Source: Pseudomonas sp. QS1027 (GTDB taxonomy: Bacteria > Pseudomonadota > Gammaproteobacteria > Pseudomonadales > Pseudomonadaceae). From it: 64,000 bases of DNA. The stretch covers positions 248,001 to 312,000 of the forward strand of contig NZ_PHSU01000011.1 of NCBI RefSeq assembly GCF_002814235.1, given 5' to 3'. A model generated the notes under the pieces. That model ran no database searches. It was not told the origin of the DNA and was given only the letters and a program-made list of their open reading frames with translations. Positions within the stretch are counted from its first letter, which is position 1, and the number at the start of each line of letters is the position of its first letter. This document shows positions 39,400 to 49,564 of the stretch, one piece after another. The position numbers and the translations under genes are program-made.

Positions 39400-39505
39400 A
39401 GGCGCAGCATTCTAGGGATGCACCCTGCCACTGTCAAAGGAAATTAGGCCCTGTCCGTCAGCTGGCGAGCCGACTAGAATCGGCGGCCTTCTTCAGGAGA
39501 ACCGC

Positions 39506-40084
39506 ATGCTGCCTTTGTTACTTGCCTCAAGCTCGGCTTATCGCCGGGAATTGCTGACCCGCCTGCGCCTGCCTTTTACCTGCGCCTCGCCGGATATCGA
39601 CGAAAGCCAGCGCCCCGGCGAAGCGGCCATCGAGCTGGTCAAACGCCTCGCCGAGGAAAAGGCCCGGGCCCTGGCGGCCCACCATCCAGCGCACCTGATC
39701 ATCGGCTCGGACCAGGTCGCGGTACTCGACGGACGGATACTCGGCAAGCCCCACGACTTCGAGAAGGCCCGCGAACAGCTGCTGGCCGCCAGCGGCACCC
39801 GCGTCAGTTTCCTCACAGGACTGGCCCTGCTCAACAGCCAGACCGGGGAGTGCCAGGTGGACTGCATCCCCTTCAGTGTGCAGATGCGCAGCCTGACGGT
39901 CGAACGCATCGAACGTTACCTGCACGCCGAACAGCCCTATGACTGTGCTGGCAGCTTCAAGGCCGAGGGACTGGGTGTGAGCCTGTTCCAGAGCACGGAA
40001 GGGCCGGATGCCACCAGCCTGATCGGACTGCCCCTGATTCGCCTTGTGGACATGCTCCTGGTCGAGGGCGTGCAGATTCCCTGA
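39506..40084 (+). CDS. Maf-family nucleoside triphosphate pyrophosphatase (YceF type)
   Basis: Pyrophosphatase of 192 residues that removes non-canonical or modified nucleotides; the YceF subgroup prefers m7GTP. The N-terminal LLLASSSAYRRELLTRL and the LIIGSDQVAVLDG motif identify the family. It is divergent from yceD and ends at a shared bidirectional terminator. Confidence 0.92.
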   Translation: MLPLLLASSSAYRRELLTRLRLPFTCASPDIDESQRPGEAAIELVKRLAEEKARALAAHHPAHLIIGSDQVAVLDGRILGKPHDFEKAREQLLAASGTRVSFLTGLALLNSQTGECQVDCIPFSVQMRSLTVERIERYLHAEQPYDCAGSFKAEGLGVSLFQSTEGPDATSLIGLPLIRLVDMLLVEGVQIP

Positions 40085-40088
40085 GCCA

Positions 40089-40123
40089 ATAAAAAAACCG
40101 GTCACTGGCGACCGGTTTTTTTA
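40089..40123. terminator. Bidirectional terminator between maf and sppA
   Basis: ACCGGTC and GACCGGT flank a six-base loop with A and T runs on both sides, ending both the maf and the convergent sppA transcript. Confidence 0.9.
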
Positions 40124-40137
40124 TTGCCATGCAACTA

Positions 40138-41127
40138 TCAGCGCAAGGTCGGCCCCTGGAAGCCCATCCACATCGCCAACTGCTCCGCGACACTGGCACC
40201 GAGTTTTTTCGAGAAGCGATCGAAAGGCGATTCCTGAACGGTAAAGTCCACCAACTCCTTCTCGCCGATCACATCCCGCGCCACCGAGCTGGCACTGCCC
40301 AGGCCATCGATCAGCCCCAGCGGCAGCGCCTGCTCGCCGGACCAGACCAGCCCGGAGAACAGCTCGGGATGATCCTTGTCTTTCAGGCGATCACCACGAC
40401 CCTTCTTCACACTGGCGATGAACTGGTTATGGGTGGTGTCCAGCACACTCTGCCAGAACCTGGTCTCATCGGCCTTCTGTGGCTGGAACGGATCAAGAAA
40501 CGCCTTGTGCTCCCCCGAAGAGTAGGCACGGCGCTCCACCCCCAGCTTCTCCATGGTACCGACAAAACCGTAGCCGGCCGCCGTCACACCAATGGAACCG
40601 ACCAGGCTGGACTTGTCGGCATAGATCTCGTCCGCCGCACTGGCGATGTAGTAGGCACCCGACGCACCGATATCGGAAATCACCGCATACACCTTGGTAT
40701 CCGGGTGCAGGCCACGCAGGCGACGAATCTCGTCAAACACATAACCCGACTGCACCGGACTGCCGCCCGGGCTGTTGATTCGCATGATGATCGCCTTGAC
40801 CTTGGGGTCCTCGAAGGCCGTGCGCAGGCTGCCGACAATATTGTCGGCACTGGCCGACTCCTTGTCCGCAATCACCCCACGCACTTCGATCAGGGCGGTG
40901 TAGTGCGCCCCACGAGTGGCACTCTTCTCCAGATTGATCAGCGGCGAGAACATCACCAACGCGCCAAACAGATACACAAAGGTCAACAGCTTGAAGAATA
41001 TTCCCCAGCGCCGCGAGCGACGTTGCTCCTGCACACCAGCCAGCAGGGTCTTTTCCAGCAACTTCCAGCTCTTGTCATCACCGGATTCGGCATTCGCCTT
41101 TGGCGGCGCGCCCCATTCATCAGACAT
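40138..41127 (-). CDS. sppA: Signal peptide peptidase SppA (S49)
   Basis: Membrane protease of 329 residues that degrades cleaved signal peptides. One membrane helix (GIFFKLLTFVYLFGALVMF) is followed by the S49 domain with the serine in DIGASGAYYIASAA and the lysine in YADKSSLVGSIGV. The order rluC-HAD phosphatase-sppA matches P. aeruginosa. Confidence 0.92.
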   Translation of the reverse strand: MSDEWGAPPKANAESGDDKSWKLLEKTLLAGVQEQRRSRRWGIFFKLLTFVYLFGALVMFSPLINLEKSATRGAHYTALIEVRGVIADKESASADNIVGSLRTAFEDPKVKAIIMRINSPGGSPVQSGYVFDEIRRLRGLHPDTKVYAVISDIGASGAYYIASAADEIYADKSSLVGSIGVTAAGYGFVGTMEKLGVERRAYSSGEHKAFLDPFQPQKADETRFWQSVLDTTHNQFIASVKKGRGDRLKDKDHPELFSGLVWSGEQALPLGLIDGLGSASSVARDVIGEKELVDFTVQESPFDRFSKKLGASVAEQLAMWMGFQGPTLR

Positions 41128-41147
41128 GCGTACTCACCCCAACGAAT

Positions 41148-41810
41148 TCAATTGACCCGGCCATCGAGCCAGGCATGCAACTGTGGAAAACTGTCAATCG
41201 CCAAGCGCGGCTCGAACACCCGCAACTCATCCAGCGACAAGGCACCATAACCTACGGCCACTGAATCCATGCCAGCGTTGCGCGCCATTTGCAAATCGAA
41301 CGCCGAGTCCCCGATCATCAGGGCCTGGGAAGCCGGGACAGCGCAATGGGCGAGAATCTGCTCGAGCATCAGCGGGTGTGGCTTGCTGGCGGTTTCATCG
41401 GCGGCGCGGGTGATATCGAAATAATCCAGCCAGCCATGGGCCTTCAACACCCGGTCCAGTCCGCGACGGTTCTTGCCGGTCGCGACCGCCAACTGGTAGC
41501 CGGCGGCGCGAAACGCTTCCATGGACTCCAACACGCCAGGAAACAGCGGCGAAGGAACCGTCTCAAGGGCAATGTAGCTGTCGGCATAGTGCTGGCGGAA
41601 GATCACCAGTTCTTCATCGGTGATCGCCGGGTACAGGGTGCAAATCGCTTCCGGCAAGCCGAGACCGATAATGCCCTTCACCGCCGTCTCATCGCGCAGG
41701 ACAAACCCCGAACGCGCGGCCGCCACCCCCATCGCCTCGACAATCCGACCAATGGAATCGGCCAAGGTGCCGTCCCAATCGAAAATCAGCAGCTTGTATT
41801 CAGACCGCAC
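41148..41810 (-). CDS. HAD-superfamily phosphatase (phosphoglycolate phosphatase-like)
   Basis: Hydrolase of 220 residues. The nucleophile motif is [10 protein letters not shown], motif II lies in [14 protein letters not shown] and motif III/IV is [16 protein letters not shown]. By position it equals PA2974. It overlaps the rluC end by 11 bases. The true phosphate ester is not known. Confidence 0.87.
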   Translation of the reverse strand: MRSEYKLLIFDWDGTLADSIGRIVEAMGVAAARSGFVLRDETAVKGIIGLGLPEAICTLYPAITDEELVIFRQHYADSYIALETVPSPLFPGVLESMEAFRAAGYQLAVATGKNRRGLDRVLKAHGWLDYFDITRAADETASKPHPLMLEQILAHCAVPASQALMIGDSAFDLQMARNAGMDSVAVGYGALSLDELRVFEPRLAIDSFPQLHAWLDGRVN

Positions 41811-42756
41811 TCAGTCGCTCCACCGTCCTGGCCCACATTTCATCCACCGGCGCCTGCAACTTCAACTCGCCACCATCGGGCAGCGGCACGGTCAGCATAT
41901 AGGCGTGGAGGAACAGGCGCTTGCCGCCCAGATCGCGAATTTCCTTGGTGAAGCCATCGTCACCGTACTTGCTGTCACCGGCAATACAGTGCCCGGCGTG
42001 CAGGGTGTGCACACGAATCTGGTGGGTACGACCGGTGACCGGCTTGGCCTCGACCATGGTGGCGAAGTCACCGAAACGGCGCAGCACCTTGAATACCGTG
42101 AGCGCTTCCTTGCCCTCTTCGTTGACCTCGACCATGCGCTCGCCGGAGCGCAGGTTGCTCTTGAGCAAGGGTGCACGCACCTGCTTGATCGAGGCCGCCC
42201 AGTTACCGCGGACCAGGGCCATATAACGTTTATCGATACCGTCGCCGCGCAGGGCTTCGTGCAGATGGCGCAACATGCTGCGTTTCTTGGCAATCATCAG
42301 CAGGCCGGAGGTGTCGCGGTCCAGGCGATGGACCAGCTCCAGTTCCTTGGCATCCGGGCGCAACTGACGGAAGGCTTCGATCACGCCGTAGTTCAGGCCA
42401 CTGCCGCCGTGCACGGCAATGCCGGCCGGCTTGTTGATCACGATCAAGGCCTTGTCTTCGAACACAATCGAAGCCTCCAGGCGCTGCAACAGCCCCTGGG
42501 CCAAAGGCACCGGCTCGTCGCGCTCGGGGACGCGCACGGGCGGAACCCGCACGATATCGCCGGCCTGGAGTTTGTACTCGGGCTTGATGCGCCCCTTGTT
42601 CACCCGCACTTCGCCTTTGCGCAAAATGCGGTAAATCAAGGTCTTGGGCACACCCTTGAGCCGAGCGAGAAGGAAGTTGTCAATGCGCTGGCCGGCATAT
42701 TCCGGCGAGACCTCAAGCAGTTGTACGCCTGGAGTCGGGGGGGTAGTCGTCGTCAT
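41800..42756 (-). CDS. rluC: 23S rRNA pseudouridine synthase C
   Basis: Enzyme of 318 residues that modifies 23S rRNA uridines 955, 2504 and 2580 (E. coli numbering). An N-terminal S4 RNA-binding domain is followed by the catalytic motif [11 protein letters not shown] with the essential aspartate. It is divergent from rne, whose promoter starts 30 bases from its start. Confidence 0.94.
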   Translation of the reverse strand: MTTTTPPTPGVQLLEVSPEYAGQRIDNFLLARLKGVPKTLIYRILRKGEVRVNKGRIKPEYKLQAGDIVRVPPVRVPERDEPVPLAQGLLQRLEASIVFEDKALIVINKPAGIAVHGGSGLNYGVIEAFRQLRPDAKELELVHRLDRDTSGLLMIAKKRSMLRHLHEALRGDGIDKRYMALVRGNWAASIKQVRAPLLKSNLRSGERMVEVNEEGKEALTVFKVLRRFGDFATMVEAKPVTGRTHQIRVHTLHAGHCIAGDSKYGDDGFTKEIRDLGGKRLFLHAYMLTVPLPDGGELKLQAPVDEMWARTVERLSAV

Positions 42757-43468
42757 GCCGGCGATGATAACAATTTTTTATGGAATTGAAGCACTTAATC
42801 ATTGCTGCTATAGTCGCGAACGCCGCCAAAAGCGGCTGGACAGAGGACCAACGGCCAACAGCCGGCCCTGCCCAACGCAATTCATCAGGATGCGAGGCCG
42901 TCCTACGGGGCTTTCGCCGTTCGAGGAAAGGTTCGCGATCGTAACAAGCGCAGGTGACATGAGGCCTGAAGCGCGCCGGAAAACTGAGTCAACACTCGTT
43001 TCCCGAGCCGGTATTAACGGCCAGTTCACAAAGTGCAGTCGGTCACGAGTCACACCTGGGCGAAGGCATCGGAAACAACGCCTAATTAGCCATGAGCGTG
43101 CTTTTCCCTTTTGGAAAACACGGTAAATGCCAACCCGCTGCGGATTCTGCGCGCGGCCGCACCCGAATTATCAGGGATACGTGTAGGGTGGAGATGCACA
43201 ACCGTCGGACTGTGTAGCATTAGGCTTTATCAAGACGCTTCATATCGTCCACACCCGCGGTTGATTCCTCCTCCTGACAGAGCTTTTGCTTGTGAGGTGT
43301 CTTTTGTCACCCCAAGAAGCAGGACGCGTGAGTCGCGACTTCGTCCCCTCTGGATGAACCTCGCCAGACACAGGAATGGCCAACCACTCCTGACGCACCT
43401 GACACCGACCGTGAGAAGTCGTGTGTGCCGAACGCCGTTTCCGGCAGCCCGGAAACCGACGGTACTAC
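42757..43468. other. rne leader and rluC-rne promoter region
   Basis: About 710 bases without a gene separate rluC and rne. A sigma70 promoter at 42786-42814 directs an rne mRNA with a leader near 650 nt. Long leaders of rne act in autoregulation in E. coli. Frames here (42644-43126, 43111-43488) have no ribosome site or family resemblance. Confidence 0.75.
42786..42814 (+). promoter_or_regulatory. Sigma70 promoter of rne
   Basis: TTGAAG (42786-42791) and TATAGT (42809-42814) are separated by exactly 17 bases, predicting transcription from about 42821. Confidence 0.75.
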
Positions 43469-46400
43469 ATGAAAAGAATGCTGATTAACGCAACTCAACC
43501 CGAAGAGTTGCGTGTTGCCCTGGTAGACGGCCAGCGCCTCTACGACCTGGACATCGAGTCCGGTGCACGCGAGCAGAAGAAGGCCAATATCTATAAAGGC
43601 CGGATTACTCGCATCGAGCCAAGCCTTGAGGCTGCCTTTGTCGATTTCGGCTCTGAGCGCCATGGCTTCCTGCCGCTGAAAGAAATCTCCCGCGAATACT
43701 TCAAGAAAGCCCCCGAAGGCCGCGTCAACATCAAGGACGTCCTGAGCGAAGGCCAGGAAGTCATCGTCCAGGTCGAGAAAGAAGAACGTGGCAACAAGGG
43801 CGCAGCCCTGACCACCTTCATCAGCCTGGCCGGTCGTTACCTGGTGCTGATGCCGAACAACCCGCGTGCCGGCGGTATCTCCCGTCGCATCGAAGGCGAA
43901 GAGCGCAACGAACTGCGTGAAGCGCTGAACGGCCTGGTGGCCCCGGCCGACATGGGCCTGATCGTGCGCACTGCCGGCCTGGGCCGCAGCAGCGAAGAAA
44001 TGCAGTGGGACCTCGACTACCTGCTGCAACTCTGGACCGCCATCAAAGAAGCCTCGCTGGATCGCTCCGCGCCTTTCCTGATCTACCAGGAAAGCAACGT
44101 GATCATCCGCGCCATCCGCGATTACCTGCGCCAGGACATCGGCGAAGTCCTGATCGACAGCGTTGAAGCCCAGGACGAAGCCCTGACCTTCATCCGCCAG
44201 GTGATGCCGCAGTACGCCAGCAAGATCAAGCTGTACGAAGACAGCGTCCCGCTGTTCAACCGTTTCCAGATCGAAAGCCAGATCGAGACCGCCTTCCAGC
44301 GTGTCGTCGAACTGCCTTCCGGCGGTTCCATCGTCATCGATCCGACCGAAGCCCTGGTGTCCATCGACATCAACTCGGCGCGCGCCACCAAAGGCAGCGA
44401 CATCGAAGAAACCGCGCTGCAGACCAACCTGGAAGCCGCTGAAGAAATCGCCCGTCAGTTGCGCCTGCGCGACATCGGCGGCCTGATCGTCATCGACTTC
44501 ATCGACATGACCCCGGCCAAGAACCAGCGCGCCGTGGAAGAGAAGGTCCGCGAGTGCCTGGAAGCCGACCGTGCCCGCGTACAAGTCGGTCGCATCTCGC
44601 GCTTCGGCCTGCTGGAAATGTCCCGTCAGCGCCTGCGTCCGTCCCTGGGCGAAAGCAGCGGCATCGTCTGCCCGCGTTGCAACGGCACCGGCATCATCCG
44701 TGACGTCGAATCGCTGTCCCTGGCGATCCTGCGCCTGATCGAAGAAGAAGCCCTGAAAGACCGCACCGCCGAAGTCCGCGCCCAGGTGCCGATCCCGGTT
44801 GCAGCTTTCCTGCTCAACGAAAAACGCAACTCGATCACCAAGATCGAACTGCGCACCCGTGCACGCATCGTGATCCTGCCGAACGATCACCTGGAGACGC
44901 CGCACTTCGAAGTGCAACGTCTGCGTGATGACAGCCCGGAAGCCCACACCAACCAGTCCAGCTACGAAATCGCCGCTGCCGCTGCCGAAGTGGAAGAAGT
45001 CCAGCCGGCTGCGGCCACCCGCACCCTGGTTCGCCAGGAAGCCGCGGTCAAGACCGCTCCGGTCCGCGCCAACGCTCCGGTTCCGGCCGAAGAAGTCGCC
45101 GCTCCGGTTGCAGCCCCTGCGCCGGTTGTCGCCGAGCCAAGCCTGTTCAAGGGCCTGGTGAAGTCGCTGGTCAGCCTGTTCGCCAGCAAGGAAGAGCCTG
45201 TTGCACCGGCCGTGGTTGAAAAGCCGGCAGCCGAGCGTCCGGCCCGTAACGAAGAGCGTCGCAACGGTCGCCAGCAGAGCCGCAACCGTAACGGTCGCCG
45301 CGATGAAGAGCGCAAGCCGCGCGAAGAGCGTGCGCCACGTGAAGAACGTGCACCGCGCGAGCCGCGTGAAGAACGCGCCCCACGGGAAGAACGCGCTCCG
45401 CGTGAAGAGCGTGCGCCACGTGAAGTCCGCGAAGTGCGTGACGAAGCACCGGCCGTAGCCCGCGAGGAACGTGCTCCACGTGCCCCGCGTGAAGAACGCG
45501 CACCACGCGCCCCGCGTGAAGATCGCAAGCCACGTGGCGAGCGTGAAGAACGCGTGCGTGAACTGCGTGAGCCGCTGGATGCCGCACCGGCCGTCGCCGC
45601 TGCTGCAACGGCTGCGGTAGTCGCTGAAGAGCGTCCAGCCCGTGCTCCACGTGAAGAACGTCAGCCGCGTGCACCGCGTGAAGAACGCCAACCGCGTGCC
45701 GAGCAGCCTGCTGTTGCCGGTGAAGAAGAAGTGTTGCAGGGCGAAGAGCATCTGCAGGACGACGGCCAGGACAACGCCGAAGGTGGCGATCGTCCACGTC
45801 GCCGCTCCCGTGGTCAGCGTCGTCGCAGCAACCGTCGCGAGCGTCAGCGTGATGCCAACGGCAATGTGATCGAAGGCTCGGAAGAAGGCAGCGAAGAACA
45901 CCACGAACCAGCCACCGGTGCCGAACTGGCTGCCGGCCTGGCCGTGACCGCCGCCGTCGCCAGCAGCGTGATCAGTGCTCCAGCCGAAGCCGAGGCGCAT
46001 CAGCAGGCCGAACTGGCCACTGCCGCGACCCAGGAAGCTCCAGCGGTTGAAGCACCGGTCGTTGAGGCAACCACTCCTGTGGAAGCGCCAGCAGTACCGG
46101 AAGTGGAAGTCGATCCGGTTCGTGACGTCGAGCCTGTCGCTCACGCCCCTGTCGAGCCAGCGGTTGCCGCTGAACTGCCAGTATTCGTGGCGCCTGAACC
46201 GGCCATCGAAACCCCGGTTATCGAAGCACCGGTTATCGCAGCGCCAGTCGTTGAAGAACCAGTTGCCCAGGCCCCTGTCGTCGAAGCTCCGGTTGCGGAA
46301 CCTGCGCCAGAGCCGGCTCAGGAAGTCCAGGCCGCGTTCCAATGGTCCGAGCCAGCCGTCGAAGCACCTCAGGCCCCCGTGATTGAAACCGTGGCGGCTG

Positions 46401-46795
46401 AAGAGCCAGCCGTGGTTGCACAGCCAGAGCCTGCTCCGGTGGTTGCCCCAGTCGTGGCTGAAGTCGCTGCACCGGTTGTCGAGGCGGCTCCGGCCAGCGC
46501 CCTGACCAGCAACGGTCGCGCCCCGAACGATCCACGTGAAGTGCGTCGTCGCAAGCGTGAAGAAGAGCGTCTGGCCCAGGAAGCTGCCGAACGTGCCGCT
46601 GCTGCCCCCGCAGTAGAAGCCGTGGTTGCTGCCGAACCAACGCCTGCGCCTGAAGCGGCTCCAGCGGAGTTCGTGCCGGCTGAAAGCGAAGCGGCTGCAC
46701 CGACCATCGACGAAAACCTGCAGCACGTCGAAGAAGTGGTTGAACACAGCCACAAAGCCCTGGAAGAAGCCCACGAGCCTAAACCCCTCGCCTGA
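43469..46795 (+). CDS. rne: Ribonuclease E
   Basis: Essential endonuclease and degradosome scaffold, 1108 residues. The N-terminal half has the S1 region ([20 protein letters not shown]), the DNase I-like catalytic part ([15 protein letters not shown]) and the zinc-link CPRCNGTG near residues 401-404. The C-terminal half is disordered: an Arg/Glu-rich stretch of repeated PREER units (about residues 610-760), then a long Ala/Pro/Val/Glu region, and a basic [15 protein letters not shown] helix before the end. The start at 43469 ([10 protein letters not shown]) is the standard N-terminus. Confidence 0.97.
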   Translation: MKRMLINATQPEELRVALVDGQRLYDLDIESGAREQKKANIYKGRITRIEPSLEAAFVDFGSERHGFLPLKEISREYFKKAPEGRVNIKDVLSEGQEVIVQVEKEERGNKGAALTTFISLAGRYLVLMPNNPRAGGISRRIEGEERNELREALNGLVAPADMGLIVRTAGLGRSSEEMQWDLDYLLQLWTAIKEASLDRSAPFLIYQESNVIIRAIRDYLRQDIGEVLIDSVEAQDEALTFIRQVMPQYASKIKLYEDSVPLFNRFQIESQIETAFQRVVELPSGGSIVIDPTEALVSIDINSARATKGSDIEETALQTNLEAAEEIARQLRLRDIGGLIVIDFIDMTPAKNQRAVEEKVRECLEADRARVQVGRISRFGLLEMSRQRLRPSLGESSGIVCPRCNGTGIIRDVESLSLAILRLIEEEALKDRTAEVRAQVPIPVAAFLLNEKRNSITKIELRTRARIVILPNDHLETPHFEVQRLRDDSPEAHTNQSSYEIAAAAAEVEEVQPAAATRTLVRQEAAVKTAPVRANAPVPAEEVAAPVAAPAPVVAEPSLFKGLVKSLVSLFASKEEPVAPAVVEKPAAERPARNEERRNGRQQSRNRNGRRDEERKPREERAPREERAPREPREERAPREERAPREERAPREVREVRDEAPAVAREERAPRAPREERAPRAPREDRKPRGEREERVRELREPLDAAPAVAAAATAAVVAEERPARAPREERQPRAPREERQPRAEQPAVAGEEEVLQGEEHLQDDGQDNAEGGDRPRRRSRGQRRRSNRRERQRDANGNVIEGSEEGSEEHHEPATGAELAAGLAVTAAVASSVISAPAEAEAHQQAELATAATQEAPAVEAPVVEATTPVEAPAVPEVEVDPVRDVEPVAHAPVEPAVAAELPVFVAPEPAIETPVIEAPVIAAPVVEEPVAQAPVVEAPVAEPAPEPAQEVQAAFQWSEPAVEAPQAPVIETVAAEEPAVVAQPEPAPVVAPVVAEVAAPVVEAAPASALTSNGRAPNDPREVRRRKREEERLAQEAAERAAAAPAVEAVVAAEPTPAPEAAPAEFVPAESEAAAPTIDENLQHVEEVVEHSHKALEEAHEPKPLA

Positions 46796-46810
46796 TTCTG
46801 ACGGCTGTTG

Positions 46811-46849
46811 AAAAGCCCCGCCTGCAGCGATGCAGGCGGGGCTTTTTTT
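46811..46849 (+). terminator. Terminator of rne
   Basis: AAAGCCCCGCCTGCA and TGCAGGCGGGGCTTT form a long stem with a four-base loop, followed by a run of T. It ends 50 bases after the rne stop. Confidence 0.92.
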
Positions 46850-46999
46850 GTCCGCGATTCAGCGCCCTCCTCCTCTCCTGCCTGAAGATCCAGCCGCCAT
46901 ACAACAAGGAAAAGCCCTACATCACGAACTGAAGCCCGCTGACTGACTCCCACTTTTCGACGGCGCACAGTCAGCTTCTCAGGGACAGGTGAGAGGGCA

Positions 47000-49132
47000 A
47001 TGTTCATGAAGAACACAAACAAGACGCTGGCCTGGTGCTTTCCTTTCAAGACGGCCGGCGCCCGCAGCCGCGAAATCGCTGATCCGCAAATCGGCTACGA
47101 CGCCCTGGCCAAAGCCACGGGCGGCACCTACCCGCTGGGGCAAGGCGGCCTCTGGCATGGCGGGGTGCATTTCGACAAGAACACTGCTGCGCTCCTCGAT
47201 CAGACAGACGTACGTTGCATTGCCGATGGCGAAGTCATTGCCTATCGCATCGATCAGACCTATCCCACCGCCCCCAAGGCCAATGGCGAGCCGGCGGCCT
47301 ATTCAACGGGGTTCGTACTGGTCAAGCATCGCCTGAGCCTGCCTGCCGAGCCACACAGCGCTATCGCTCCACTACCGACAGCGCTTACGTTCTACAGCCT
47401 GTACATGCATTTGCTCAGTTGGGAGCATTACCAGCGTGAACCCGACAGAACCAGGCCCAGGTTCTGGATGGAAGAGCCGGAAGCCAAGGGACGGGTCATC
47501 CCGCTCGACCCCCCCTTCGCCATCAAGGCCGGGGAACTGATCGGTCATCCCGGCACCTTCAGCACCCCCAGCCATGGGGATGGCGAAGGCCTGCTGCACC
47601 TGGAAGTCTTCAGTTGCGACGATGTACCGGCCTTTGTCGAAAAGAGTCGGGCCTATGCCGCTCGCCTTCCCGATAGTGAAAGAAGCCTGGCGGGCATCAG
47701 TAAAATTGCCAGCGCGCTGGCGCCTCACACACCTGATATCAACGCCAATAACCCACCGAAGATGGCGAAGCGCAGCCTGCGGACGCTCCCTGGCCTGATC
47801 CTGCCACGGGTGGTCCTCGATAACCTGCCGTCCGATCATCGGATCCGCAACACCTTTGCCCCGCCCGGCCTGAAGCCCTACACCCAACAATGGTGGCACC
47901 TCAAGAACCGCATGGCCGATGCCAGTGGCCAGCGTGTCAGCGGTTGGCTGGGCGAGAGCACGTTGTTCTTCGACGACTACAGTCCGTGGGATTGGCCCGG
48001 CTTTGATTGCCTGCGCGAAACGACCTGCCATAGCGAACAGCTGGCCTGTCAGTTCCAGGCCCTGGAGTTGCTGAGCAAGGCGCGACAGGCCGACTACGAC
48101 TTGCAGGTGCACAAGGCGAACAACGGTCCGATCAGGACCCGACTGCGCCAGATTATCCAGGGCAACGCTGATTCCATCGCGGTCAGTCCGCTGCTGACGC
48201 CGAAGCGGATTCGCGCCGCGCTGGACAATCCCCATCACGCCCAGGCCATTTCGCAGTTGATTGTCCATTACGAAAGCGAGTGGTTCTGGAACCCCGACAA
48301 ATGGAATGAGCTGGATCACCTGCTACGGCATAGTGACAACGAGCCCAATAAACGCTGGGAGGAGGAGAAAAGGCGGATTCAGAAACTGTCCTGGTGGGCC
48401 GAGTTGGCGGGAAAACATGGGATCAATCCGGACGGGAAAGCCTGGTACTTCCATCCCATTGGATTACTGGCGAACTTTGTGGCCATCGAAGATGAAAACG
48501 ACCTCAAGTGGCTCACGGTGGAGCGAGGGCAACTGACGTTTGATGTAGAGGGTAATGATATTGATGACCCTGCCCATCCGTTGCATATCTACTTCAGTCG
48601 CAAGGTGCACTGGCCAGGTGGGGCGTCGGGGATAACCATTGGTCGTGGGTATGATCTAGGACAGAACAAAAATGCTGAAGCCGATCTGGCAGCCGCCAAT
48701 ATTCCTGAGCCGTTGTATAGCTGGCTGATTGGAGCCAAAGGGCTTCGTGGGCAGGCGGCAAGAAACTACCTGAAAGCCGCCAGTCCGGAGATAAAGAGGT
48801 TTTCCATCTCCAGAAAACAACAGCACGAACTATTCCACCCCATCTACGACTTTATGGAAAGCGAAGTCATTAGGGTCTCAGGAAAAGTCGACAACAAAGA
48901 CAAATATGGGGAGTTGAACTGGCACTCGATCCGCAAAACAATTAAAGATCTAATAATCGATTTAAGATACCGAGGGGATTACGACGCCCGATCCAGGGCA
49001 CTACTGCAACGACACTTTATAAACAATGACATTGACAAACTGTATTCGGTCATCAGCACCCCGTCAAACTGGCCAAATGTACCCAGCGACCGATTCAACA
49101 GGCGCATAAACTACCTAGATAAATCCAGGTGA
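47000..49132 (+). CDS. Probable bifunctional peptidoglycan-hydrolase toxin (M23-like plus pesticin/lysozyme-like)
   Basis: The 710-residue protein has no signal peptide. Residues about 35-215 read as an LytM/M23 metallopeptidase-like domain: HGGVHFD (His53, Asp59), the LYMHL motif (His137) and LLHLEVF (His200), with the ADGEVIAY strand between. The C-terminal part, about 510-700, resembles pesticin/T4-lysozyme muramidases: a glutamate in FDVEGND near 517 and GITIGRGYDLGQ near 545-555. Such two-headed amidase/muramidase proteins are known as type VI secretion effectors, for example TseP in Aeromonas. The next gene overlaps it and encodes an exported protein, as expected of immunity. No VgrG, PAAR or secretion gene is nearby, so delivery is inferred. 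Confidence 0.68.
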   Translation: MFMKNTNKTLAWCFPFKTAGARSREIADPQIGYDALAKATGGTYPLGQGGLWHGGVHFDKNTAALLDQTDVRCIADGEVIAYRIDQTYPTAPKANGEPAAYSTGFVLVKHRLSLPAEPHSAIAPLPTALTFYSLYMHLLSWEHYQREPDRTRPRFWMEEPEAKGRVIPLDPPFAIKAGELIGHPGTFSTPSHGDGEGLLHLEVFSCDDVPAFVEKSRAYAARLPDSERSLAGISKIASALAPHTPDINANNPPKMAKRSLRTLPGLILPRVVLDNLPSDHRIRNTFAPPGLKPYTQQWWHLKNRMADASGQRVSGWLGESTLFFDDYSPWDWPGFDCLRETTCHSEQLACQFQALELLSKARQADYDLQVHKANNGPIRTRLRQIIQGNADSIAVSPLLTPKRIRAALDNPHHAQAISQLIVHYESEWFWNPDKWNELDHLLRHSDNEPNKRWEEEKRRIQKLSWWAELAGKHGINPDGKAWYFHPIGLLANFVAIEDENDLKWLTVERGQLTFDVEGNDIDDPAHPLHIYFSRKVHWPGGASGITIGRGYDLGQNKNAEADLAAANIPEPLYSWLIGAKGLRGQAARNYLKAASPEIKRFSISRKQQHELFHPIYDFMESEVIRVSGKVDNKDKYGELNWHSIRKTIKDLIIDLRYRGDYDARSRALLQRHFINNDIDKLYSVISTPSNWPNVPSDRFNRRINYLDKSR

Positions 49133-49137
49133 AAAAA

Positions 49138-49551
49138 ATGAAGAGCACAATGCTTCTATTACTCATTTCCGCCACCACCTACGCAGCCAGTGAGAAAGCA
49201 AACTACAACACCATATACGAGGCTCACTCAAGAAGAATCGGTGAGGTAGTAGCCCGTTACATCAAAACCCATGACGACCCTTGCCTGATCATAGAGGTGT
49301 TAGATCCGGACAAAAAATGGATCATTCTGTCCAGAAAGAAAATATGCTCTATAAATGGAAAATCCTTTATCGATCAGGTTACCTATTCCGATTTCGAAAA
49401 AATAACTTTCTCTGAGAAAGGAATAAAAAGCAGCCTGCTTGTATTTCCTCTATTACCTGCAGCACGTGAGAGATACGACTGCCTGATCCCCATCAAAGGC
49501 CAAAAAATAGGAGCACTCACCTGCTCCGAACCGACATACGAGTACGATTAA
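49138..49551 (+). CDS. Putative exported immunity protein for the upstream toxin
   Basis: A 137-residue protein with a signal peptide (MKSTMLLLLISATTYA, then AS) that I do not recognise. The preferred ATG at 49138 has AGGTGA ahead of it; a GTG at 49129 would overlap the toxin stop. A small exported protein directly after a peptidoglycan-degrading toxin fits a periplasmic immunity protein. Base composition is far below its surroundings (21 of 60 G+C in 49381-49440), a mark of recent transfer. Two cysteine pairs may form disulfides. Confidence 0.58.
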   Translation: MKSTMLLLLISATTYAASEKANYNTIYEAHSRRIGEVVARYIKTHDDPCLIIEVLDPDKKWIILSRKKICSINGKSFIDQVTYSDFEKITFSEKGIKSSLLVFPLLPAARERYDCLIPIKGQKIGALTCSEPTYEYD

Positions 49552-49564
49552 ACCTGTTCCGATA

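Noticed and set aside
45300..45700. Tandem repeats that could be mistaken for a CRISPR array
   Set aside because: The units are contiguous codons in rne without unique spacers, and no cas genes are present.
43307..46774. A 1155-codon frame antisense to rne
   Set aside because: It is the complement of a high-G+C gene with repeated codons; it gives Phe/Gly/Arg-rich sequence with no family resemblance or ribosome site.
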